From assembly GCA_029821515.1 (NCBI GenBank), contig JALGTD010000099.1, positions 1 to 7,860 on the forward strand: a stretch of DNA of 7,860 bases, in the 5' to 3' direction. Both the position numbers and the translations under genes were made by a program. Below, piece after piece: positions 1-5,955 of the stretch. This stretch comes from Candidatus Zipacnadia bacterium. GTDB taxonomy: Bacteria; Armatimonadota; Zipacnadia; Zipacnadales; Zipacnadaceae. Below the pieces are notes generated by a model. The model saw nothing but the letters and a program-made list of their open reading frames with translations, did not search any database and had not been told where the DNA came from. Position 1 is the stretch's first letter. Each line of letters opens with the position of its first letter.

Positions 1-1
1 G

Positions 2-1288
2 GTAATCTATCCTGGAATGCAGAAGTGGCTTGACGCCGGTGTGGATATTGTCAGGGTCATGGCCGACGAAACTCACAAGCGGGGCCTGGAGGCCTTCTGG
101 GAATACCGGCTGAATGGTGCCGACCGCGAAGCGGACCTGAGCACGATGGCCCGTCTGCCCATGAAGGAGCAGCATCCCGATTGGATCCTCAAGGACAGTT
201 GGTGGGGGGGAGGGCTGTGGAACTTCGCGGTGCCCGAAGTGCAAGACTACAAGGTTGCCATCTTCCGCGAGGTGGCCGAGAACTACGATTATGACGGGAT
301 TAGTGTTGATTTCGGGCGGCATCCGCCCGCTTTGCCCATCGGCGAACAGTGGGCGCACCACGAGGCCATGACGAACTTCATCAGGAAGGTTCGTCTGATG
401 CTGCAGGAGGTGGCCGAAAAACGGGGCCGGCCGTTCCTATTGGCGGTTCGAGTTGGGGCCAGCCCAGCGGGTTGTCACTACGACGGCCTGGACGTCGAGA
501 CCTGGGTGCGCCAGAATCTGGTGGACATCATCATCATTGGTGTGCGTTCCACCAAAGTAGAAATCGGCGACTTCCGTAGTATTACCGAAGGAACATACGT
601 AAAGGTCTATCCCTGTATTGACGACATTCACTCGCCCGGTGGTTACCATCATCCCCCAATTGAGTTTTTCCGCGGTCTGGCTATTAACTGGTGGAAGCAG
701 GGTGCTGATAGCATAGTAACCTTCAATTTCTCTAATGAATCAGCAGCTATGGCCCCGACCATCGGCATGTCCGCCTTTGCTCCCCATCAGCAGGCCTATC
801 ATGAGATCGGCGACCCTGAGCTCATCCGCTTCAAGGATAAGATGTTTGTTATTGGACGGCGCTATGGTGCAGGTTGGGACAAGCTCCCGTCTGGTTGGGG
901 CACGCTCCCCGACGCCACCAAACACATCTGGGATTTCTATCAGAATATGAACCACGAAGCCTCTCTGCCCGTCGCCTTGCCCGCCAACGGCTATCCGGTG
1001 ATCGAATCGCTTTACGTAGGCGACGACATCGCGGGGAACAGTGAGCGCGTTGAGAGCGTCGAACTCCGTACGCTTCTGTCCGGCGCGGCGGCTGAGGATG
1101 TAGTCGAGGTCAAGCTGAACGGGATCTTGCTCACGGCGCCGACGATGCAGGACGATGGCTGGCGGATCTTCACCCTCAGGCCCCGGTATTTTGCTGTCGG
1201 TGAAAACCTGGTCAGCGCACGGGCAGCAGCGGCGCAAGGCCCGATCACCATTGAGAAGCTGGAGGTGCACGTTAACTACAAGGACTAG
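2..1288 (+). CDS. Putative glycoside-hydrolase-like TIM-barrel protein, 5' partial
   Basis: The frame is open to the left edge (the codons before the ATG at 17 read VIYPG), so the N-terminus lies outside the window; the ATG at 17 is probably internal. About 428 codons remain. The segment YDYDGISVDFGRHP (nt 284-325) resembles the barrel strand of uncharacterised family-10-like glycosyl hydrolases (DUF187/GHL10 type, usually VDGI-x-x-D). Further barrel-like strands follow: LLAVRVGAS, then LVDIIIIG, then VKVYP, then a segment ending in VTFNFSN. The last 100 or so residues look like a beta-sandwich (VEVKLNGILL). It is clearly paralogous to the gene at 1457-3133, matching it in the same order along most of its length. 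Substrate and activity are unknown; assignment as a hydrolase is inference from the motif and fold pattern. It could also be a non-catalytic barrel protein. Confidence 0.72.
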   Translation, partial: VIYPGMQKWLDAGVDIVRVMADETHKRGLEAFWEYRLNGADREADLSTMARLPMKEQHPDWILKDSWWGGGLWNFAVPEVQDYKVAIFREVAENYDYDGISVDFGRHPPALPIGEQWAHHEAMTNFIRKVRLMLQEVAEKRGRPFLLAVRVGASPAGCHYDGLDVETWVRQNLVDIIIIGVRSTKVEIGDFRSITEGTYVKVYPCIDDIHSPGGYHHPPIEFFRGLAINWWKQGADSIVTFNFSNESAAMAPTIGMSAFAPHQQAYHEIGDPELIRFKDKMFVIGRRYGAGWDKLPSGWGTLPDATKHIWDFYQNMNHEASLPVALPANGYPVIESLYVGDDIAGNSERVESVELRTLLSGAAAEDVVEVKLNGILLTAPTMQDDGWRIFTLRPRYFAVGENLVSARAAAAQGPITIEKLEVHVNYKD

Positions 1289-1298
1289 CAGAGCCAGG

Positions 1299-1391
1299 CT
1301 ACCCAGTGCTGAGCAGTTGAGGCGGATGTACGAGACGATGGTGCTTATCCGCAGGTTCGAGGAGCGGGTTAACACGCCGCGTCCGGGCTGA
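1299..1391 (+). pseudogene. Remnant of thiamine-diphosphate dehydrogenase E1 alpha subunit (N-terminal fragment)
   Basis: The frame reads LPSAEQLRRMYETMVLIRRF, then EERVNTPRPG and a stop (TGA 1389-1391). The part up to EERV (ending at 1370) matches the N-terminal helix of pyruvate/acetoin/branched-chain 2-oxoacid dehydrogenase E1 alpha subunits, whose typical text is L-x-x-MY-x-x-MVLIRRFEERV. The complete protein is usually above 300 residues, so roughly 90% is absent; the thiamine-diphosphate binding region is not present. No in-frame ATG or GTG precedes the match (the first ATG is inside it at 1326), and no ribosome-binding site suits it. The fragment begins 10 bases after the upstream gene stops. 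I read it as a deletion remnant. A chance resemblance is unlikely given the length and order of matched residues, but was not tested by search. Confidence 0.6.
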
Positions 1392-1442
1392 AAGCGAATA
1401 CTCGTCCGAGGCGTAATGCACATGATGCTTACAACACTTGAC

Positions 1443-1450
1443 GAAGGAGA
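1443..1450 (+). promoter_or_regulatory. Ribosome-binding site for the second GH-like gene
   Basis: GAAGGAGA lies 6 bases before the ATG at 1457. It supports that start over later ATGs such as the one at 1499. Confidence 0.7.
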
Positions 1451-1456
1451 CTAGCC

Positions 1457-3133
1457 ATGGCAAAGCCAGCAGGCCGTTTGCAGCGCAAGTACCGAGTGAT
1501 GTGGAACGACGATGGGGGCATACAAGGTCATTACTATCCCCCCCTTACCGCTGAACGCTACCGGCAGATCCACCTGGGTTATCACGACGGCTCCCCGGTG
1601 GACTGCTATCTGTTCCCCATTTGCTACAGCGGCTACACCACCACCTATCCCACCAGGGCCCGGGGCTTCGCCTTCATTGTGGATCGCCTCAAGCAGGTTG
1701 AGACCGTCGGTGCATACAAGGGCCTGCACCAGTATCACTTCGCCGAGAACGTTCGCCGGTTGTTTGAGCAGGGCCATGATCCCACCGAGCTGCTCCTGCA
1801 AGAATCCCGGCGGTTGGGCATTGACTTCTGGCTGCACCTGCGCATGAACGACTGGCACCACTGGGGTGGCCACGAGGAGGACCCCGATCGCCCCGGCTTG
1901 CCCACCGGGCTGAATCTGTTCAGCAGTCCCTTCTACGAGGCCCACCCCGAGTACTTGATCGGCGCCGACGGCATCGCCGGCTACACGGGTGAGCATCCCC
2001 CGACAGCGATGCGCTGGTTCCAGGACTTCGCTCACCAGGAAGTCCGCCAGGTGCGTCTGGAGGTGATGGTGGAGGCCTGTGAACGCTACGATGTGGATGG
2101 TTTCCAGTATGACTTTATGCGCATTCCCGGCTACTTCAAGATCGGTCAGGAGGAGGCTAACGCCCACCTCATGACCGACCTAATCCGGGAAAGCCGGGCC
2201 GAGCTGGATCGCATCGGGGAGCAGCGGGGCAAGTACCTGGGCTTTTCTGTGCGTGTGCCCAGCACCATCGCCGGGGCCCAGGCAATTGGCCTGGACGTGC
2301 CGACCTGGATCAAGGAGGGCCTGGTGGATATTGTGGTACCTTCGTGTTTCTTCTGCACCGACTTCGGCGCGGACATGCAGGAGTGGGTGGAACTGACCCA
2401 GGATACGCCCGTCCGGATCTACCCGGGTTTGGAGGAGGCCTACTGGGCCGGCTACGTGCGGGGGGCGAACGTGGACTTCCTGGACTATGGTCAGGGGCCC
2501 AAGCGCCTGCTGCTGTCCGACGAGATTATCAACGGCATTGCCGCTAACCACTGGGCCAGCGGCGTCGATGGCCTCTACGTCTTCAACTGGGCATGCAAGA
2601 CCTGGGAAGGCAATCGGCTCAACCTTGACAATATGGGTGATCCGCTGCGGGTGAAGTATCGCGACAAGCTGTACCCCCTCACGCGACGCGACGGCCAGTA
2701 CGCGTACTGCGACCTCCAGGTTGGCCCCTTGCCCGCACAGCTCAGCGCCGAGCCGCTGGCCATGCAGATGCGCATCGCCGACGATTTGGCCGAAGCCGCC
2801 GCACGCCTGGAGAGCTGCGAACTGTGGGTGCATCTGGTGAACATGAGCGTCGAGGACTCCATCGAGGTCAAGGTCAACGGGCACGTCCTGGAATGCGGCA
2901 ATCCCCTGGAGCCGGGGACAATGCAGGTCCCCGTCTGGCTGCAGTATCCGCTGGCGCCGGAGCAGGTACGCCAGGGCTACAACGAGATATCATTGCGCGT
3001 GGTATCGCGGGACCTGCCTCGTGGACTGCAGGAGAATATGCCCATCGAGGTAGCGGACGTAGAGCTGGAGATCCGCTATTACTTCCCGAATGGCAAAGGC
3101 CGCGAGCCGCGGGGATACCGACCCAGGACCTAG
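1457..3133 (+). CDS. Putative glycoside-hydrolase-like TIM-barrel protein with C-terminal beta domain
   Basis: A complete 558-residue protein with a good ribosome-binding site and no signal peptide or membrane segment, so probably cytoplasmic. Near the start KYRVMWNDDGG (11-21) looks like the first barrel strand. YDVDGFQYDFMR (211-222) is the best motif: it resembles the VDGI-x-x-D strand of family-10-like glycosyl hydrolases (DUF187/GHL10), with D214 and D219 as candidate acidic active-site residues. Later strands are FSVRVPS (263-269), LVDIVVPS (289-296), VRIYPGLEE (319-327) and GLYVFNW (372-378). Residues from about 450 to 545 form a separate, probably beta-sandwich, domain (IEVKVNGHVL at 469-478). 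The gene on the left is a paralogue, colinear with it over most of its length. No substrate can be assigned; hydrolase activity is inferred. Confidence 0.75.
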   Translation: MAKPAGRLQRKYRVMWNDDGGIQGHYYPPLTAERYRQIHLGYHDGSPVDCYLFPICYSGYTTTYPTRARGFAFIVDRLKQVETVGAYKGLHQYHFAENVRRLFEQGHDPTELLLQESRRLGIDFWLHLRMNDWHHWGGHEEDPDRPGLPTGLNLFSSPFYEAHPEYLIGADGIAGYTGEHPPTAMRWFQDFAHQEVRQVRLEVMVEACERYDVDGFQYDFMRIPGYFKIGQEEANAHLMTDLIRESRAELDRIGEQRGKYLGFSVRVPSTIAGAQAIGLDVPTWIKEGLVDIVVPSCFFCTDFGADMQEWVELTQDTPVRIYPGLEEAYWAGYVRGANVDFLDYGQGPKRLLLSDEIINGIAANHWASGVDGLYVFNWACKTWEGNRLNLDNMGDPLRVKYRDKLYPLTRRDGQYAYCDLQVGPLPAQLSAEPLAMQMRIADDLAEAAARLESCELWVHLVNMSVEDSIEVKVNGHVLECGNPLEPGTMQVPVWLQYPLAPEQVRQGYNEISLRVVSRDLPRGLQENMPIEVADVELEIRYYFPNGKGREPRGYRPRT

Positions 3134-3273
3134 CCGCCTGTCGGAGAGCCTCCTCAGATGCGGCAAAATATGTTATGAAGAGTATAAGTCGGATCAGCAA
3201 CTGCTTTTGCCGACTGATTTAAACAATTAGCTGGAAGAGGGCCATCTGGCTTACTTCATTCGCAACTTCCTAT
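3134..3273. other. Intergenic spacer with two weak hairpins
   Basis: No gene is visible here. Two inverted repeats occur: GGAG/CTCC (3143-3153) flanked by CCGC/GCGG (3134-3137 and 3160-3163), and AGTCGG/CCGACT (3187-3192 and 3210-3215) with a 17-base loop. The second is followed only by GATTT, not a real T run. Either could end transcription of the upstream gene, but neither is a canonical intrinsic terminator. Confidence 0.25.
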
Positions 3274-3576
3274 TCAGTTGTGGGTGGCAGGTCCGAAGGC
3301 TCCAGGAAGGGGCCCCGGATCCAGGGAATGCTGCCGCCAGATACTATAGCCGGTAACCTCCGGCACGATATCCGGCGTACGCACATACAGCCAGTCTCTG
3401 CTGTCAGCCACTTCATTGCCAAAAGCCAGGCCGTAGCTGCTTATCCTAATGGGCAGCCGTGACGATATCTTTTTCAGGCGGCTCTCGCCTTTGTCTGTGT
3501 CCCAGGTGAGCAAGCAGATATCAGCGACATCCCTATCAGGTCCCACTAATCGCTCTGCCATCAGCTCCGAAGTCAT
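3274..3576 (-). CDS. Unrecognised open frame, possibly a gene remnant
   Basis: From the ATG at 3576 this encodes 100 residues. The same frame is open upstream to 3684, right up to the TAA of the methyltransferase gene, giving 136 codons without a stop. The longer translation has alternating hydrophobic stretches that suggest beta structure (for example ALEIACQIWNRAG and DWLYVRTPD), and tryptophans in WDTDKG and SIWRQ. I do not recognise a family. There is no clear ribosome-binding site at 3576 and no ATG, GTG or TTG nearer the open frame's upstream end. It may be the C-terminal piece of a lost gene, a poorly started small gene, or a chance frame. Confidence 0.3.
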   Translation of the reverse strand: MTSELMAERLVGPDRDVADICLLTWDTDKGESRLKKISSRLPIRISSYGLAFGNEVADSRDWLYVRTPDIVPEVTGYSIWRQHSLDPGPLPGAFGPATHN

Positions 3577-3684
3577 CGTCAGGTACAGTGCCGACTCGGG
3601 CGCTCCCGCCCGGTTCCATATCTGACAGGCGATCTCCAGAGCAGAGCCATGAGGCTGAAAATCTCGAACTGTCAGTTGTATTAG

Positions 3685-5094
3685 TTAGTCTTCTGCCATA
3701 AGGTCGGAGCAGGACGCCTCATAAACTTCGTCTACATTGTGCTGCACGTCGTCAGGGAGCGTATAATCGTGCGCAGCAACCATTTGCTGCGCCCTGGCAC
3801 CAACAGCAGCAATTAGCTCGGCGCGGTCATCATATTTGTAGACCAACTCGGGAATAAGATAAAGCTCACGGAATTGGAGGGTAGTTGGATGGATGAGGTA
3901 GTCACCTGCGTCCACGCCCTCCTGGATAGTCTGGAGGATAGCACCCGGCGTGGCGCGGAACTCACGCCCAGCGGTGAACCTGGCAAAGTGTTGCACCAGG
4001 TCGGCAGCAATCACCGCCCCAGCCGCTGAAAACCCATCGTCATACCATCCAATTCCCAGAAATGTCCTGGCGCCATTGAGCAGGTCCAGCGCTATCTCAA
4101 AGCCAGTGCGCAGGGCAATCTGCACACTGTCGAACCCCGCCAGCTTGATTGAAGCGCCCATAGTTTCACCCAGAAAATAGCGAATAACCTGGCTGGTGAG
4201 CAGCTCATAGAGGGCCGTCTCGGGGAACAAAGATGTGGTATCCGCACTGCGCAGATTGAATAAAAACCCGCCAAACGAACAGTAGCCAGGGATCCGGGGA
4301 TCAATCAACTGGGGAGTGATGTAAGCGGCCAGTGCCTCAGCCATGCCCTGGACATAGCAGGCCGGCACAGTAATCGGGGCAGTAGCCCCGGGCATAGGCA
4401 CAGCACCACCTCCAACGACCATATTAGTCAACTGGTCCGCACGGCCGCGGCGATGGAAAATCATCCGCAGGGCCTCGACATTGAGCCGCAGCGGGCTGAT
4501 AGGTATCTCCATACAACAGTGAGGCGCCGGCCGGCCGGCCGCTTCCCCAAGTCGGCACATCCACTCCGCATCTTTTTCACTGGCTACCGGGGCCCATCCC
4601 CCGATCTCGCGACTGTTCTCAATGCAGGTTTTGAATGTAGTAACCTGACGGATAGGAGCAGGCACCGTTTGCAGATGAATCGGCGAGGGCCCGTAGCACT
4701 CGTATGCGTCTAACAGCTCCACGGAAAAGCGCAAGTCCTCAAGAGTCGCCAGCCGATAATCATCCGTCTCGGCATCATAATAGTACTGGCCCATATAAGG
4801 CCCAGTCATCCGGATGCGCTCGTCCTTGCGGTTGTAAGAATACTCCAGATTGTCCTGCTTTATTACGGCAATCCATTCTTCAACAAGCGGGCGAGTGTAA
4901 CAAACCCGGTCGCCCTTGATTGTTATACCTGGCAAGCTGCCCAAGTAGTCGCGGATCTCATCGTCCGCGACCTCTACTCCTATCTCCTCCAGCACTTGCA
5001 GCGTCTCGTCGTATATCTGCGCCAACTGAATTTCGGTGAAGCCACCCTCAAGACCAAAAGTAACCATTACTTCATCTCTTCCCAGCTTATCCAT
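3685..5094 (-). CDS. Trimethylamine methyltransferase (MttB) family protein, non-pyrrolysine type
   Basis: A 469-residue protein from the ATG at 5094. The family (PF06253/COG5598) comprises corrinoid-dependent methyltransferases that move a methyl group from an amine to a cognate corrinoid protein. Supporting segments are EIQLAQIYDETLQVLEEIGV (22-41), PISPLRLN (198-205) and MPGATAPIT (234-242), followed by a long helical stretch typical of the barrel. The frame is uninterrupted, so there is no amber codon for pyrrolysine as in the archaeal trimethylamine enzyme; it belongs with the homologues that demethylate other quaternary amines or have unknown substrates. No corrinoid protein or reductive activator gene is adjacent. 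The start is uncertain: the ATG at 5145 would overlap the upstream frame by 59 bases. The ATG at 5094 overlaps its stop by 8 bases and suits translational coupling. The ATG at 5067 follows a GGAAG purine run. Confidence 0.85.
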   Translation of the reverse strand: MDKLGRDEVMVTFGLEGGFTEIQLAQIYDETLQVLEEIGVEVADDEIRDYLGSLPGITIKGDRVCYTRPLVEEWIAVIKQDNLEYSYNRKDERIRMTGPYMGQYYYDAETDDYRLATLEDLRFSVELLDAYECYGPSPIHLQTVPAPIRQVTTFKTCIENSREIGGWAPVASEKDAEWMCRLGEAAGRPAPHCCMEIPISPLRLNVEALRMIFHRRGRADQLTNMVVGGGAVPMPGATAPITVPACYVQGMAEALAAYITPQLIDPRIPGYCSFGGFLFNLRSADTTSLFPETALYELLTSQVIRYFLGETMGASIKLAGFDSVQIALRTGFEIALDLLNGARTFLGIGWYDDGFSAAGAVIAADLVQHFARFTAGREFRATPGAILQTIQEGVDAGDYLIHPTTLQFRELYLIPELVYKYDDRAELIAAVGARAQQMVAAHDYTLPDDVQHNVDEVYEASCSDLMAED

Positions 5095-5281
5095 AGCTGT
5101 AAGTTTTGAACTTGATATCTGTGATCGTCTCAGTTGCATCGTCAATGTCCATAGTAATGCGTATTAAATCGCCGCATACCGGACTGCCAACCTCACCAAC
5201 GCCGTCGGGGTCTGCGATTTCCCCTATATTGCGAGAATTGCAGGAATGCTCGCGCACCTTTTCAGTATACACCACCATCAT
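5087..5281 (-). CDS. Truncated NifU/IscU-like iron-sulfur scaffold, N-terminal fragment
   Basis: Sixty-four residues from the ATG at 5281, which follows AAGGA (5292-5288) by 6 bases; an ATG at 5305 is less well placed. The text matches the start of IscU/NifU N-domain scaffolds, which hold nascent Fe-S clusters on three cysteines. Visible are YTEKVREH (5-12), NIGEI (18-22), GVGEVGSPVCGD (27-38) and ITDIKFKTY (53-61). Cys36 corresponds to the first cluster ligand. The protein then ends as SYG where the family continues as GCGAA with the second ligand cysteine: residue 63 is Tyr and a TAA follows. About half the usual 120-140 residues, including the third cysteine, is missing. It is therefore unlikely to assemble clusters. 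Its TAA overlaps the likely start of the methyltransferase gene, so it may now serve mainly as a translated leader, or be a decaying remnant. Confidence 0.65.
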   Translation of the reverse strand: MMVVYTEKVREHSCNSRNIGEIADPDGVGEVGSPVCGDLIRITMDIDDATETITDIKFKTYSYG

Positions 5282-5350
5282 AAATATTCCTTCTTGTACA
5301 ACCAATCGTCAAGCGTAGTAGCATACACAACTCAGTAACAAATCAGTTCT

Positions 5351-5379
5351 GTCATACAGAAGTTAATTTGTTCTCGCAA
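5351..5379 (-). promoter_or_regulatory. Possible sigma70-type promoter for the NifU-like/methyltransferase pair
   Basis: On the minus strand TTGCGA (5379-5374) and TATGAC (5356-5351) are separated by 17 bases, each matching four of six consensus positions. A start near 5344 would give a leader of about 60 bases before the ATG at 5281. Position and spacing are right, but the match is modest. Confidence 0.3.
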
Positions 5380-5681
5380 GTGCGCACGTGAACTGATGGT
5401 GGCCTACCAAATCGGACTGGAATCGGCCCGGTGTATGGGGCCAGCGGTACTGACTGAATAAGGCTATGTTGCGCATATGATCGCCCTCCTGGGCGAGGTG
5501 TCGCCGCCTTGGCGCAGCGGCACTGGCATTAGCACAAGCATCAAGGTAGATACCAAGTGAAAGCTGCACAAAGTTCGCTTTGGTGAAGGAATCCCTGGGG
5601 GTGGGGTGGAATCGGGGCTCGCCAATAGGCAGTGACCGCCTGTTGTACTGGCCGTAAGGCGACTACAATTATCCGTGTGGG
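5380..5681. other. Intergenic region with inverted repeats, no gene seen
   Basis: No convincing coding frame, tRNA or known RNA is visible. Inverted repeats are: TCGCCC/GGGCGA with a TCCT loop (5481-5496); a bulged GTG-CCGC/GCGGCAC pair (5498-5507 with 5517-5523); and CAATAGGC/GCCTGTTG with a 7-base loop and one G-T pair (5623-5630 with 5638-5645). A G-rich run lies at 5596-5616. None has a downstream T tract. The last repeat sits about 40 bases upstream of the rpsB promoter. Confidence 0.35.
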
Positions 5682-5710
5682 TTGACGCGGGCTGAGCTTT
5701 CTGCTATTCT
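5682..5710 (+). promoter_or_regulatory. Sigma70-type promoter for rpsB-tsf-pyrH
   Basis: TTGACG (5682-5687) and TATTCT (5705-5710) are separated by exactly 17 bases, and the -10 is preceded by TGC, an extended -10 element. It is the best promoter-like sequence upstream of rpsB. Transcription would begin near 5717 and leave a leader of roughly 240 bases before the GTG at 5956. Confidence 0.6.
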
Positions 5711-5897
5711 GTGCATACTGTAACAAGTGCTGAGTTGACGGTGCAGTCACTGCCTGCCCAGGTTGCTTGTAGCGAGGAGCTCAAGGGCAAGCTGCAGGCG
5801 GCGGCATCTGTGCATATAGCAAGGAGCCACCGTCACCAGCCAATCCTGACCCATAACTGTGCCCGGCGGCCCTTAGGTAATGGCCGTACGGGCCGGT

Positions 5898-5936
5898 GCG
5901 GTTCGCTTAGTCCTTCTCCTCGCTCCCGCGAACCGT
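5898..5936 (+). promoter_or_regulatory. Leader hairpin just upstream of rpsB
   Basis: GCGGTTCGC (5898-5906) pairs with GCGAACCGT (5928-5936): nine base pairs including one G-U, with a 21-base pyrimidine-rich loop. It ends six bases before the rpsB ribosome-binding site. In other bacteria S2 represses its own mRNA through leader structure, so a control role is plausible, but it is inferred from position only. Confidence 0.35.
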
Positions 5937-5942
5937 CTGGAC

Positions 5943-5948
5943 GGAGGT
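5943..5948 (+). promoter_or_regulatory. Ribosome-binding site that fixes the GTG start of rpsB
   Basis: GGAGGT lies seven bases before GTG 5956, the start that gives the conserved S2 N-terminus. It shows that the ATG at 5880, which opens the other reading frame, is not the real start. Confidence 0.8.
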
Positions 5949-5955
5949 AAGACTT

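Noticed and set aside
740..1423. A 227-codon minus-strand frame under the end of the first glycosidase-like gene
   Set aside because: It lies opposite a well-supported gene with conserved paralogous text, and its own translation has no recognisable motif.
1416..1454. A 12-codon mini frame (MHMMLTTLDEGD) ahead of the second glycosidase-like gene, considered as a leader peptide
   Set aside because: It has no ribosome-binding site of its own, no regulatory codon run and no associated hairpin.
1451..2167. Long minus-strand open frames under the second glycosidase-like gene
   Set aside because: They are antisense shadows in GC-rich coding sequence, with low-complexity translations and no ribosome-binding site.
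5095..5145. An upstream ATG extending MttB by 17 residues
   Set aside because: It would overlap the NifU-like frame by 59 bases, has no ribosome-binding site, and the added residues are not typical of the family.
5596..5616. Possible G-quadruplex in a G-rich run
   Set aside because: Only three runs of three or more G plus one pair are present, so at best a weak two-layer structure.
5710..5897. Search of the rpsB leader for a tRNA or a known riboswitch
   Set aside because: No cloverleaf, T-loop consensus or recognisable aptamer core is present.
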